Shown: piece after piece, positions 15,485-24,631 of the stretch
Numbering within the stretch: position 1 is the stretch's first letter
Layout of the letters: every line of letters begins with the position of its first letter
Assembly (NCBI GenBank): GCA_017458335.1
Contig: JAFTFT010000004.1
Coordinates: forward strand, 62,001 to 126,000
Direction of reading: 5' to 3'
From: Oscillospiraceae bacterium
GTDB taxonomy: Bacteria; Bacillota; Clostridia; Oscillospirales; Oscillospiraceae
DNA: 64,000 nt
Position numbers and translations under genes: made by a program
The notes under the pieces: model-generated
Database searches by the model: none
Told to the model about the DNA's origin: nothing
The model's input: the letters and a program-made list of their open reading frames with translations, nothing else

Positions 15485-16852
15485 ATGAATGCGAAGAAGC
15501 TGAAACCGATCACCAACAAACTGCTGTGGATCTTTGCCGTCGGCCAGTTCGGCTGGAGCCTGCTGTCCGGCATCGTGAGCAACTGGATGGTCTATTACTA
15601 CACCGGGAGTCCGGATGCCCAGAACCCGAACACGGGCATCTTCGCCTCCGGCATCACCCAGAACCCCATCCTCTTTAAATTGACCCTGTTCGGCCTGGTG
15701 CTGGCGGTCGGACGCATCTTTGACGCGGTCACCGATCCGCTGATCGCCGGCTGGTCCGACAGAAGCAATTACCGGGGCGGCCGCCGCATCCCCTTTATGC
15801 GGGCCGTGGCGATCCCGTTCGCGCTGGTGACCATCGGCCTCTTCACCCTTCCCCAGACGGCAAACACCGTCGTGAACGACGCGCTGCTCTTTGTGCTGCT
15901 GCTGTTGTTCTATCTGGTGATGACCATTTTCTGCACGCCGTACAACGCGCTGATCGCGGAGCTGGGCGACACGCAGGAGCACCGGATCAACGTCTCCACC
16001 TTCATCTCCTTCACCTTTATCGCCGGGCAGAGCGTCTCTTTCATGCTGCCGAACGTGGCGGGAATGCTGCAGGGCGCGGTGGGGCAGGCCGGCTCCGTCC
16101 GCCTCGCGGTGGCGATCATGGCGACCGTCGCCTGCGTCGCGATGCTCATCCCGTCCCTCTACATCAAGGAGCGGGACTACATCGATTCCAAACCCAGCGA
16201 GACCAGGGCCTTCCGCTCCCTGCTCAAAACCTTCTCGAACGGCCAGTTCCGCCGCTTCGTCTACAGCGACGTGATCTACTTCTTCGCCCTGACTCTGTTC
16301 CAGACGGGCCTGGCCTTCTATGAGACCAAGCTCATGGAGATCGAGGATACCTGGACCTTTGTCCTGACGGCGACGATGACCTTCATCAGCGTGCTTCTGT
16401 ACCCGGCGGTCAACAAGCTGGCGCCGAAACTCGGAAAGAAAAAGCTGATCATCACCGGCTTCTTCGCCTACTCTCTGGTCTTCCTGATTACCTCAATCTG
16501 CGGAAAGGGCCTGTACTGGGGCTTCATCGTGGCTGTCTGCGCGTCGGTGCCGATGGCGATCCTGGGCATCCTGCCGCAGGCCTGTGTGGCCGACGTGGCC
16601 GAGCTCAACCGCCTGGAGACCGGAGAGGACCGCAGCGGCATGTTCTTCGCGGCGCGCACCTTCGCCTTCAAGATGGGCCAGGCCCTCGCGATGGTGGTGT
16701 TCACCTCGATGACCGTGGCGGAGACGGCGGCGAGCTACCGCAGCACCGCGGTGGTGGCGACGGTCACCTGCCTGATCGGCGCGGGGCTGTTCTTCCTGTA
16801 TAACGAAAAGATGATCCTCAGGAGGATCGAGGAACTGAAGAAAACGCGCTGA
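15485..16852 (+). CDS. GPH-family (MelB-like) sugar:cation symporter
   Basis: The 455-residue integral membrane protein of the glycoside-pentoside-hexuronide:cation symporter family (MFS superfamily) has about 12 hydrophobic segments. Family marks are the N-terminal KLLWIFAVGQFGWSLLSGIV, the loop FDAVTDPLIAGWSDRSNYRG with its acidic and Arg residues, and GRRIPFMRAVAIPFAL. GPH proteins import sugars or glucuronides with Na+ or H+. No sugar hydrolase lies beside it, so the substrate cannot be named. It has its own promoter and a terminator shared with the convergent putP. Confidence 0.85.
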   Translation: MNAKKLKPITNKLLWIFAVGQFGWSLLSGIVSNWMVYYYTGSPDAQNPNTGIFASGITQNPILFKLTLFGLVLAVGRIFDAVTDPLIAGWSDRSNYRGGRRIPFMRAVAIPFALVTIGLFTLPQTANTVVNDALLFVLLLLFYLVMTIFCTPYNALIAELGDTQEHRINVSTFISFTFIAGQSVSFMLPNVAGMLQGAVGQAGSVRLAVAIMATVACVAMLIPSLYIKERDYIDSKPSETRAFRSLLKTFSNGQFRRFVYSDVIYFFALTLFQTGLAFYETKLMEIEDTWTFVLTATMTFISVLLYPAVNKLAPKLGKKKLIITGFFAYSLVFLITSICGKGLYWGFIVAVCASVPMAILGILPQACVADVAELNRLETGEDRSGMFFAARTFAFKMGQALAMVVFTSMTVAETAASYRSTAVVATVTCLIGAGLFFLYNEKMILRRIEELKKTR

Positions 16853-16945
16853 AGGGAAGCGGCAGGCTGCGTGCCCCGCGAGGACCGGGCCTGTTCCCGG
16901 ACCGAAACCGCGGACCGGCCGGAAACCGCAGAAACCCATCCCATG

Positions 16946-16984
16946 AAAAATCCCCTCTGAGCAGGACGCCCGGAGGGGATTTTT
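16946..16984. terminator. Bidirectional terminator between GPH symporter and putP
   Basis: The arms AAAAATCCCCTC and GAGGGGATTTTT are perfectly complementary over 12 bases with a 15-base loop, and T runs follow in both directions. Confidence 0.85.
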
Positions 16985-17026
16985 ATTTTCATTCCCCGCA
17001 GAAGGGCGGGAATCAGACGAGCGGAA

Positions 17027-18550
17027 TCAGATGCTTTCAAACTCCTTCACGATCTCGTCCTCGGGCTCCTTTGTCAGGAGGCTCACCACGACGATCAGGA
17101 CGCAGCTGACCAGGAAGGAGGGCAGCAGCTCATAGATGTCCCATGCGCCGCCCAGGGGGCGCACGCCAAACTTCCAGACAAAGATCATGATCGCGCCGGA
17201 GAGCATGCCGGCGATGGCGCCGTACTTGTTGCAGCGCTTCCAGAACAGGGAGAAAAGCATGACCGGGCCGAAGGTGGCGCCGAAGCCGGCCCAGGCAAAG
17301 GAGACGACGCGGAAGATGGAACTGTTGGGGTTCAGGGCGAAGAACACGGCGACAATGGCGATGCAGATGACGCCGATCCGTGCGATCAGAAGGCTCTTTT
17401 GGTCATCCAGCTTCAGCCCGCATACATCCTGCAGCAGGTTTTGCGTAATGCCTGACGCGGCGGCCAGAAGCTGAACATCCGCGGTGGACATGGTGGCGGA
17501 GAGAATGCCCGCCAGGATGATGCCCGCGATGATGGAGAAGAAGACGTTCTTCTGGCTCATAACGGCGGAGACGCGGACCAGAACGGACTCTGCTTCCGAA
17601 CTGCTGGCGAAGCCGTCAATCACACCTGCGTTCACGAGCGCATAACCGACGATGCCGATGATGACGGCGACGCCCAGGGAGATGACAACCCAGGAGGCGG
17701 CGATCCGGCGGCTGGTCTTGATGTTCTTCTCATCCTTTGCCGCCATGAAATGGATCAGAATGTGGGGCATGCCGAAGTAGCCGAAGCCCCAGGACAGGGT
17801 GGAGAAGATGGCGAGGAAGCCATATTTCCCGGCCTCGGATGCCTGAATGTTTGTATTGGCAAAAAAGTCCAGATAACCGGGGACGGTCTTTGCATTCTCC
17901 ATCACAGCGCCCCAGCCGCCCGCGGCATTGATGCCGAAGAACAGGACAACGATCAGCGCGAAGGTCATGACCAGACTCTGGATCAGGCTGGTGATGGAAG
18001 CGGCCATGAATCCACCCATCGTGCAGTAGGCGACGATGACGACGGCGGAGATGATCATGGTGGGAACGTAGCTCCAGCCGAACATGGTGTTGAAGAGCTT
18101 GCCGCAGGCCACAAAGCCCGAAGCGGTGTAGGGGACGAAGAAGACGATGATCACCAGCGCGCCGATGATCTCGATGAGCTTGGTGTTGTCACGGAAGCGC
18201 TTTGAAAGATAGTCCGGAACGGTGATGGCGTCCAGCTTCGCGGAATAGACGCGGAGCCGGCGGGCAACGATCAGCCAGTTCAGGTAGGTGCCGGCGGCAA
18301 GACCGATGGCGGTCCAGCCGGCTTCGGCAACGCCGCAGAAGAGCGCCAGACCGGGAACACCCATCAGCAGATAGGCGCTCATGTCCGAAGCCTCAGTGCT
18401 CATGGCGGCGACGACGGGGCCGAGCTTCCGGCCGCCGAGATAGAAGTCGGAGCTGGTACTGGTACCTTTGGAGTGCCGATACCCGATGAGAATCATGCCG
18501 ACCAGGTAGATCACAATCGCGAGCAGGACAAAAATGCTGGATGAAGACAT
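17027..18550 (-). CDS. putP: Sodium/proline symporter PutP
   Basis: The 507-residue sodium:solute symporter (SSS family) has about 13 hydrophobic segments. It shows the PutP signatures SDFYLGGRKLGPVVAAMSTE (N-terminal, with the sodium-site region ASDMSAYLLMG), LSKRFRDNTKLIEIIGAL, and GFMAASITSLIQSLVM. It probably imports proline with Na+. It is divergent from a LysR regulator at 18744, which may control it. The start ATG 18550 has a weak GAGAGG site. The convergent terminator at 16946 ends it. Confidence 0.9.
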   Translation of the reverse strand: MSSSSIFVLLAIVIYLVGMILIGYRHSKGTSTSSDFYLGGRKLGPVVAAMSTEASDMSAYLLMGVPGLALFCGVAEAGWTAIGLAAGTYLNWLIVARRLRVYSAKLDAITVPDYLSKRFRDNTKLIEIIGALVIIVFFVPYTASGFVACGKLFNTMFGWSYVPTMIISAVVIVAYCTMGGFMAASITSLIQSLVMTFALIVVLFFGINAAGGWGAVMENAKTVPGYLDFFANTNIQASEAGKYGFLAIFSTLSWGFGYFGMPHILIHFMAAKDEKNIKTSRRIAASWVVISLGVAVIIGIVGYALVNAGVIDGFASSSEAESVLVRVSAVMSQKNVFFSIIAGIILAGILSATMSTADVQLLAAASGITQNLLQDVCGLKLDDQKSLLIARIGVICIAIVAVFFALNPNSSIFRVVSFAWAGFGATFGPVMLFSLFWKRCNKYGAIAGMLSGAIMIFVWKFGVRPLGGAWDIYELLPSFLVSCVLIVVVSLLTKEPEDEIVKEFESI

Positions 18551-18585
18551 AGTGGGAAACCTCTCTTTTCTTTGCGATAAACGAA

Positions 18586-18613
18586 ATTATAGTCCAAATC
18601 GAAAAAGCGGCAA
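18586..18613 (-). promoter_or_regulatory. Promoter of putP
   Basis: On the minus strand TTGCCG (18613-18608), a 16-base spacer and a perfect TATAAT (18591-18586). Confidence 0.6.
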
Positions 18614-18666
18614 GAGGACTTGACGCCCTTTCCCCTTGAAATTTTCATTTTTTTAATTATAATAGA

Positions 18667-18708
18667 AACAAAAATAATTTTGTTCATAAAAGCATGAATA
18701 TAATTCAT
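18667..18708. promoter_or_regulatory. Palindromes in the putP-LysR intergenic region
   Basis: Two inverted repeats lie next to each other: AACAAAA-ATAA-TTTTGTT (18667-18684) and ATGAAT-ATA-ATTCAT (18694-18708). The second has the short-armed form of LysR-type sites. Placed upstream of the LysR gene and behind the putP promoter, they are candidates for LysR binding. Confidence 0.4.
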
Positions 18709-18743
18709 CTTGAGACAGAAAATGACAGGGGGCGAGGCACGGC

Positions 18744-19634
18744 ATGAACCTCACAAAGTATAAGACACTGGCGACCGTCGTGGAACAGGGGAGCCTGACG
18801 CAGGCCGCAAGACAGATGAACGTGACCCAGTCGGCGGTCAGCCACACCCTGGACAGTCTGGAGAAGGACCTGGGCTTCGCGGTGCTGAAGCGAAGCCGGG
18901 CGGGGGTCTCCCTGACAGGAGAAGGGGAGCGCCTGATGCCGGCGGTGCGGAGCCTCCTCAGCAGCGCCGAGCAGCTGGAACAGACGGCCTCGGCGATCCG
19001 GGGCCTTGACACCGGCACCGTGCGCATCGGGGCCTTTACCTCGGTGGCGGTGCACTGGCTGCCGGGGGTGCTGAAGGAGTTTCAGACCGACTATCCGAAC
19101 GTGGACTTCCGTCTGCTGAACGGCGACTATCATGACGTGGAGGAATGGCTTTCGGACGGAAGCATCGACATCGGCTTCGTCAATGTCCCCTGCGCGCTGG
19201 ACTGTGAGTGCATCCCCCTGATGGAGGACCGGCTGCTGGCGATCCTGCCGCTGGACAGCCGTTTTGCCAGCTATCCGAAGTTCCCTCTGGTGGAGTGCGA
19301 GACGGAGCCTTTCATCAGCCTGCTGAAAAGCTCGGACCACGACGCGCGCCGCGCCCTGGAGGCCGCGGGGGTGAAGCCGAATGTCCGCTTCTATACGAAA
19401 GACGACTACGCCATCATCGCCATGGTGGAGCAGGGCCTCGGGATGAGCATCATGCCGGAGCTGCTGCTGAAGGGGCGGCGCGACCGCCTGCTGACCCTGC
19501 CGCTGATCCCGGAGGCAAAGCGCACCATCGGCATCGCCATCGCGGCGGGGGACCGGGCCGGACCGGCCACCCGACGCTTCGCGGACTATGTGGTGCGGTA
19601 CGTAAAGAAGCAGGCGGCCTTACAGGCGGGATAG
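18744..19634 (+). CDS. LysR-family transcriptional regulator
   Basis: The 296-residue protein has the winged HTH at residues 1-60 (NLTKYKTLATVVEQGSLTQA, then VTQSAVSHTLDSLEKDLGF) and a periplasmic-binding-like effector domain from about 90 (TGTVRIGAFTSVAVHWLPGV). It is divergent from putP, the usual place for a regulator of its neighbour, and upstream of the PFOR gene. The effector is unknown. The start ATG 18744 follows GGGGGCGAGGCACGGC. Confidence 0.9.
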   Translation: MNLTKYKTLATVVEQGSLTQAARQMNVTQSAVSHTLDSLEKDLGFAVLKRSRAGVSLTGEGERLMPAVRSLLSSAEQLEQTASAIRGLDTGTVRIGAFTSVAVHWLPGVLKEFQTDYPNVDFRLLNGDYHDVEEWLSDGSIDIGFVNVPCALDCECIPLMEDRLLAILPLDSRFASYPKFPLVECETEPFISLLKSSDHDARRALEAAGVKPNVRFYTKDDYAIIAMVEQGLGMSIMPELLLKGRRDRLLTLPLIPEAKRTIGIAIAAGDRAGPATRRFADYVVRYVKKQAALQAG

Positions 19635-19666
19635 CGGTGTACGCCCGGATTCTTTTGAATTTCTCA

Positions 19667-19695
19667 TAGACATTTCCGCTGTTTCAGATTAAAAT
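19667..19695 (+). promoter_or_regulatory. Promoter of the PFOR gene
   Basis: TAGACA (19667-19672), a 17-base spacer and TAAAAT (19690-19695), 47 bases before the start codon. Confidence 0.55.
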
Positions 19696-19742
19696 AAAAG
19701 CATTCTCATACAGATCAACAGACAACGAAGGAGAGAAAAGAA

Positions 19743-22700
19743 ATGTCAGACAAAAAAGTGTTCAAATCCATGGACGGCAACGAGGCCGCCTCGTACATCT
19801 CCTACGCCTTTACGGAGACGGCGGCGATCTACCCCATCACCCCGTCCAGCCCCATGGCCACCCATGTGGACGAGTGGGCGGCCAACGGCATGAAGAACAT
19901 CTTCGGCACCCAGGTCCGGATTGTTGAGATGCAGGCCGAAGCCGGCGCCTGCGGCGCGCTGCAGGGCATGCTGGAGGCCGGGTCGCTTGCTTCGACGTAT
20001 ACCTCGTCCCAGGGCCTGATGCTGATGATCCCGCCGATGTACCGCATCGCGGGGCTGCAGCTGCCCGCCGTGATGCACGTGGCGGCGCGCTCCGTCGGCA
20101 CGCATTCGATCTCCATCTTCGGCGATCATTCCGACGTGATGGCATGTCGCCAGACCGGCTGGGCCCAGCTGGCCTCCTCCAGCGTGCAGGAATGCATGGA
20201 CATGGGCGCGGTGGCCCACCTCCCGGCCATCAAGGGGCACCTCCCGGTGCAGCATTTCTTCGACGGCTTCCGCACCAGCCATGAGATCCAGAAGATTGAG
20301 GTCCTGGACTTTGACGACATGGCGAAGCTGGTCGACCGGGCGGAACTGAAAAAGTTCCGGGACCGCGCCCTGAATCCCGAGCACCCCACCATCCGCCATA
20401 CGGGCGAGAACGACGACACCTTCTTCCAGCACCGTGAGACCGTGAACCCGGCGTATGAGGCCTTCCCGGCCATTGTGGAAGAGTACATGGAAAAGATCTC
20501 GGCGCTCACGGGAAGAGAGTATAAGCTCTTCAACTACTTCGGCGCCCCGGACGCCGAGCGCGTCATCGTGGCCATGGGCTCGGTCAGCGACACGGTCCGC
20601 GAGGTGGTGGATTACCTGACGGCCCGCGGCGAAAAGGTCGGCTTCATTCAGGTGCACCTGTACCGGCCCTTCTCCCTGAAGCATTTTGCCGAAGCGATCC
20701 CCGCAAGCTGCCGCATCCTCACCACCCTCGACCGCACCAAGGAACCCGGCTCGCTGGGCGAACCGCTCTTTGAGGATGTCAGCACGGCGGTCCTGGAGGC
20801 GGGCCTGCACCTGCCGGTCCTCGGCGGGCGCTGCGGCCTCAGCTCCAAGGACACCACCCCGGCCCAGATCAAGGCCGTCTTCGACAACATGAAGACCGTT
20901 CAGAAGAACCACTTCACCGTCGGCATCAACGACGATGTGGGCTTCCACTCCCTCCCGGTGGGCGAGAACATCGTGACCTCCGGCGCCTCCATCATCTCCT
21001 GCAAGTTCTGGGGCCTCGGCTCCGACGGAACGGTCGGCGCGAACAAGAACTCCTGCAAGATCATCGGCGACAACACCGACCAGTATGTCCAGGCCTACTT
21101 CCAGTACGACAGCAAGAAGTCCGGGGGTCTCACGAGAAGCCACCTGCGCTTCGGCCATGAGCCGATCCTCTCCACCTACTATGTCACGATGGCGGACTTT
21201 GTGGCCTGCCACAAGCAGAGCTACATGCACACCTATGATATTGTGAATGAGGTCAAGCCCGGCGGCATCTTCCTGCTGAACACCCGCTGGAAGGGCGAGC
21301 AGCTGGTGCACAACCTGCCGAACCGCGCGAAACGCCTGCTGGCCGAGCGGAAGATCAACTTCTACACCATCGACGCAACGGACATCGCCGACGAGATCGG
21401 CCTCGGCAACCGCACCAGCACCGTGCTGCAGGCGACGTTCTTCAAGCTCTCCGGCGTGCTGCCCATCAATGAGGCCGAGAAGTACATGAAGGACGCGGCC
21501 GTCAAGACCTTCTCCCGCAAGGGCGAGAAGATCGTGAACATGAACCTCGCCGCCATCGAGCGCGGCCTCACCGACGCCGTGAAGATCGACATTCCGGCCG
21601 AGTGGGCGGAGCTCAAGGACGAGGTGAAGACGCCGGATGAGAACCTGCCGGAGTTCGTCCGGGAGATCCTGATCCCGATGAACCGCGCCGAGGGCGATCT
21701 GCTCCCGGTGAGCGTGTTCCAGAAATACACCGACGGCATCATGCCGACGGATACGGCCCGCTTTGAAAAGCGCGGCGTGGCGGACAACGTCCCCGTCTGG
21801 GACGCGGACAAGTGCATCGGCTGCAACCGCTGCAGTCTGGTCTGCCCGCACGCGGCGATCCGTCCCTTCCTGTTCACCGAAGAGGAAGCCGCCGCGGCGC
21901 CCCGGACCTGCGTCACCAAAAAGGCCGTGGGCAAGGGCTTTGAGGGCCTGCGCTACCGCATCCAGGTCGACGTGCTCGACTGCCAGGGCTGCGGCAGCTG
22001 CGCCAATGTCTGCCCCTCCAAGGAAAAGGCCCTGAAGATGGTCCCGCTGGACGATGTCCTCGACGAGCAGGCCAACTGGGATCACTGCCTGACCCTCTCC
22101 GAGAAGCCCAACCCCATGAGCCGCTTCTCCGCCAAGGGCAGCCAGTACGAGCAGCCGCTGTACGAGTTCTCCGGCGCCTGCCCCGGCTGCGGCGAGACCC
22201 CGTACATCAAGCTCCTGACCCAGCTCTTCGGCGACCGGCTGTACGTGGCCAACGCCACCGGCTGCTCCCAGGCTTACGGCTTCTATACCCCGAGCTATCC
22301 GCAGACGGTGAACCGGCGCGGCTTCGGCCCGGCCTTCTCCAACTCGCTGTTTGAGAACAACGCGGAATTCGCCCTCGGTATCAGCATCTCGGCCGAGCAG
22401 ATGCGCGATCAGGTCAAGATGCATGCCGGGAACATCGTCGAGAAGACGGAAGACGGAGCCCTGAAAGCCGCGCTGGAAGCCTGGCTCGCGGACGGGGACG
22501 ACATGGACCGGACGGCGGAGCTCTCGGACGCGGTCCGCGGCGCGCTTGCGGCAAGCACGGAACAGAGCGAAGACATCGCCTTCCTCCGTGACCGCCAGGA
22601 CGCCCTGACGAAGAAGGCGGTCTGGATGGTAGGCGGCGACGGCTGGGCCTACGACATCGGCTACGGCGGTCTGGACCACGTCATGGCCAGCGGCCGGAAC

Positions 22701-23261
22701 CTCAACGTCCTGGTCATGGACAACGAGCTCTACGCCAACACCGGCGGCCAGGCCTCCAAGGCCACCCCGACCGGCGCCTCGGTGCAGTTCGCCGCGGCCG
22801 GCAAGGGGACGCCGAAGAAGGACCTCGGCCTCATCCTCTCCACCTACGGCTACGTCTATGTCGCCCAGGTCTCAATCGGCGGCAATCCCGAGCACCTGAT
22901 CAAGTGCCTGAAGGAAGCCGCGGCGTATGACGGACCCTCCATCGTCATCGCCTACGCCCCCTGCATCAACCACGGCCTCTCCAAGGGCATGGGCAAATCC
23001 ATCGACGAGGGCAAGGCCGCGGTGGAATGCGGCTTCTGGCCCCTGTTCCGCTATAACCCGGACAACGAGAAGGAAGGGAAGAACCCCTTCTCCCTGGATT
23101 CCGGCGAGCCCAACGGCAAGCTGCGGGAGTACATGATGGGCGAAAACCGCTTCGCCTCGCTGACGCGCACCTTCCCGGACCGCGCGGAGCAGCTCTTTGC
23201 CGAGGCGGAGGAATTCACCGCCCGCCGCTATGCCAAGTACCGGAAACTGGCCGGTGAATAA
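19743..23261 (+). CDS. nifJ: Pyruvate:ferredoxin (flavodoxin) oxidoreductase
   Basis: Single-chain PFOR of 1172 residues, the normal length. It oxidises pyruvate to acetyl-CoA and CO2 with reduction of ferredoxin, supplying the acetyl-CoA used by AdhE. The order is: domain I with YPITPSSPMATHVDEW, the gamma domain, two 4Fe-4S ligand sets CIGCNRCSLVCPHAAIRP (near residue 693) and CQGCGSCANVCPS (near 749), the proximal cluster motif GACPGCGETPYIK (near 813), and the thiamine-pyrophosphate site GDGWAYDIGYGGLDHV (near 964). ATG 19743 follows GGAGAGAAAAGA. The codon use is strongly G+C biased with few rare codons, as for an abundant enzyme. Confidence 0.97.
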   Translation: MSDKKVFKSMDGNEAASYISYAFTETAAIYPITPSSPMATHVDEWAANGMKNIFGTQVRIVEMQAEAGACGALQGMLEAGSLASTYTSSQGLMLMIPPMYRIAGLQLPAVMHVAARSVGTHSISIFGDHSDVMACRQTGWAQLASSSVQECMDMGAVAHLPAIKGHLPVQHFFDGFRTSHEIQKIEVLDFDDMAKLVDRAELKKFRDRALNPEHPTIRHTGENDDTFFQHRETVNPAYEAFPAIVEEYMEKISALTGREYKLFNYFGAPDAERVIVAMGSVSDTVREVVDYLTARGEKVGFIQVHLYRPFSLKHFAEAIPASCRILTTLDRTKEPGSLGEPLFEDVSTAVLEAGLHLPVLGGRCGLSSKDTTPAQIKAVFDNMKTVQKNHFTVGINDDVGFHSLPVGENIVTSGASIISCKFWGLGSDGTVGANKNSCKIIGDNTDQYVQAYFQYDSKKSGGLTRSHLRFGHEPILSTYYVTMADFVACHKQSYMHTYDIVNEVKPGGIFLLNTRWKGEQLVHNLPNRAKRLLAERKINFYTIDATDIADEIGLGNRTSTVLQATFFKLSGVLPINEAEKYMKDAAVKTFSRKGEKIVNMNLAAIERGLTDAVKIDIPAEWAELKDEVKTPDENLPEFVREILIPMNRAEGDLLPVSVFQKYTDGIMPTDTARFEKRGVADNVPVWDADKCIGCNRCSLVCPHAAIRPFLFTEEEAAAAPRTCVTKKAVGKGFEGLRYRIQVDVLDCQGCGSCANVCPSKEKALKMVPLDDVLDEQANWDHCLTLSEKPNPMSRFSAKGSQYEQPLYEFSGACPGCGETPYIKLLTQLFGDRLYVANATGCSQAYGFYTPSYPQTVNRRGFGPAFSNSLFENNAEFALGISISAEQMRDQVKMHAGNIVEKTEDGALKAALEAWLADGDDMDRTAELSDAVRGALAASTEQSEDIAFLRDRQDALTKKAVWMVGGDGWAYDIGYGGLDHVMASGRNLNVLVMDNELYANTGGQASKATPTGASVQFAAAGKGTPKKDLGLILSTYGYVYVAQVSIGGNPEHLIKCLKEAAAYDGPSIVIAYAPCINHGLSKGMGKSIDEGKAAVECGFWPLFRYNPDNEKEGKNPFSLDSGEPNGKLREYMMGENRFASLTRTFPDRAEQLFAEAEEFTARRYAKYRKLAGE

Positions 23262-23267
23262 TCCCCG

Positions 23268-23759
23268 ATGAAGAATACCGGAAAAACCAATGTCATGCGG
23301 GTCCTGGACAGCCTGAAGATCCCGTATGTCAGCCATTTCTATGAAGAGGACGCGAGCCTCAGCGGCGTCGAGGTGGCCCGGCTCCTGGGCGAGGACGTCG
23401 ACAAGGTGTTCAAGACGCTGGTGACGGAGGGAAAGAGCGGACAGCACTATGTGTTTGTCATCCCGGTGCGGGAAGAGCTCGATCTCAAGAAGGCGGCGAA
23501 GGTCTCCGGCGAAAAAGCCATCGTCATGATCAAGCAGAAGGAGCTTCTGCCGCTGACGGGGTACATTCACGGAGGCTGTTCGCCCATCGGGATGAAGAAG
23601 CCGTTCCCGTCCTTCCTGGATGAGACGGCGGAGCTCTTCGACACCGTCTGCGTCAGCGCCGGAAAAGTCGGGGCCCAGGTGGAGCTGAGCCCGCAGGATC
23701 TGATCCGGGCGGCGGAACTCACGACGGCAGACCTGGTCACGGACGACAGGGATGCCTGA
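23268..23759 (+). CDS. ybaK: Cys-tRNA(Pro) deacylase YbaK/EbsC family
   Basis: The 163-residue protein matches the YbaK editing family that hydrolyses mischarged Cys-tRNA(Pro): MKNTGKTNVMRVLDSLKIPY, then VDKVFKTLVTEG (catalytic lysine region), VFVIPVREELDLKKAAK and YIHGGCSPIGMKK. The length is typical. It begins six bases after the PFOR stop and has no clear ribosome site of its own beyond the PFOR end, so it is probably read from the same transcript. Confidence 0.92.
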   Translation: MKNTGKTNVMRVLDSLKIPYVSHFYEEDASLSGVEVARLLGEDVDKVFKTLVTEGKSGQHYVFVIPVREELDLKKAAKVSGEKAIVMIKQKELLPLTGYIHGGCSPIGMKKPFPSFLDETAELFDTVCVSAGKVGAQVELSPQDLIRAAELTTADLVTDDRDA

Positions 23760-23776
23760 ACAAAGGAGAAAGGAAA

Positions 23777-23796
23777 GCCCGGCCGCAAGGCCGGGC
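23777..23796. repeat. Short G+C-rich hairpin between ybaK and the exonuclease gene
   Basis: GCCCGGCC-GCAA-GGCCGGGC is a perfect 8-base stem with a GCAA tetraloop and no T run. It could slow or stabilise the message between the two genes, and it overlaps the space where the ribosome site of the next gene would be. Confidence 0.5.
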
Positions 23797-23807
23797 GTAC
23801 AGAAACA

Positions 23808-24593
23808 ATGACGCTGGAAGAAGCCAGAAGGCAGATCCCGCCGGGACGGTACCGGCATTTCAAGGGCAACGAGTACGAGGTGCTGGACATTGCGCAGCAC
23901 TCTGAGACCGAGGAGCCGATGGTGGTGTACCGGGCGCTCTACGGGGGGCACGGGCTCTGGGTACGACCGGCGGAGATGTGGCTGGAAAAAGTGGAGCGGG
24001 ACGGAACCGTCTTCCGGCGCTTTACCCGCGTCAGCCCGAAGGGACGCTATGTGGCCTTCGATGTGGAGACGCCCAACAGCCGGAACGACCGGATGAGCGC
24101 CATCGGCGTCACGGTCATCGAAGACGGCGAGATCGCGGAGGAGTTTTATTCCCTCGTAAACCCCGAGACGCGCTTCGACCCCTTCAACATCGAGCTCACC
24201 GGAATCACCCCGGCGGCGGTCGAGACGGAACCGACCTTCCCGGAAATCTGGGCGAAGCTGGAGCCGATGTTTACCAACGCCATCCTCGTGGCGCACAACG
24301 CCGCCTTCGACCTGGGGGTGCTGGCCAAATGCCTGCGTGCCTATGACATCCCCTGGCAGACGCGCGTGAAGTACGCCTGCACCGTGCGCATGAGCCGTGT
24401 GGTTCATCCCGAGACGGAGAACCACCGTCTCAACACCATGTGCGACTGTCTTGGCATCGAACTGGACCACCACCATGCCCTTAGCGACAGCCATGCCTGC
24501 GCCGAGATTCTGCGCCGGTATCTGGACGAGGGCGTGGAGCCCGGCCGCTTCATCCGGACCTACGACCTGAAGACCGGGCGGACAGTACGTTAG
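23808..24593 (+). CDS. DUF1653-DnaQ-like 3'-5' exonuclease fusion
   Basis: The 261-residue protein joins two domains. Residues 5-72 are DUF1653 (GRYRHFKGNEYEVLDIAQHS, then MVVYRALYGGHGLWVRP). Residues 80-245 are a DEDDh exonuclease with all acidic residues visible: AFDVETPN, the NAAFDLG motif, and HHALSDSHACAE. The exonuclease resembles DNA polymerase III epsilon-type proofreaders that act on single strands or small substrates. DUF1653 usually occurs alone as a protein of about 70 residues. No strong ribosome site precedes ATG 23808; it may be coupled to ybaK through the hairpin region. Confidence 0.85.
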   Translation: MTLEEARRQIPPGRYRHFKGNEYEVLDIAQHSETEEPMVVYRALYGGHGLWVRPAEMWLEKVERDGTVFRRFTRVSPKGRYVAFDVETPNSRNDRMSAIGVTVIEDGEIAEEFYSLVNPETRFDPFNIELTGITPAAVETEPTFPEIWAKLEPMFTNAILVAHNAAFDLGVLAKCLRAYDIPWQTRVKYACTVRMSRVVHPETENHRLNTMCDCLGIELDHHHALSDSHACAEILRRYLDEGVEPGRFIRTYDLKTGRTVR

Positions 24594-24631
24594 TCGGCGG
24601 CCGTGAGGCGAGGCCGGGCAAGAAACTTGAT

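Noticed and set aside
19746-22679. A 977-codon open frame antisense to the PFOR gene
   Set aside because: It arises from the strong G+C bias of the third codon positions of nifJ; it has no ribosome site and its translation resembles no protein family.
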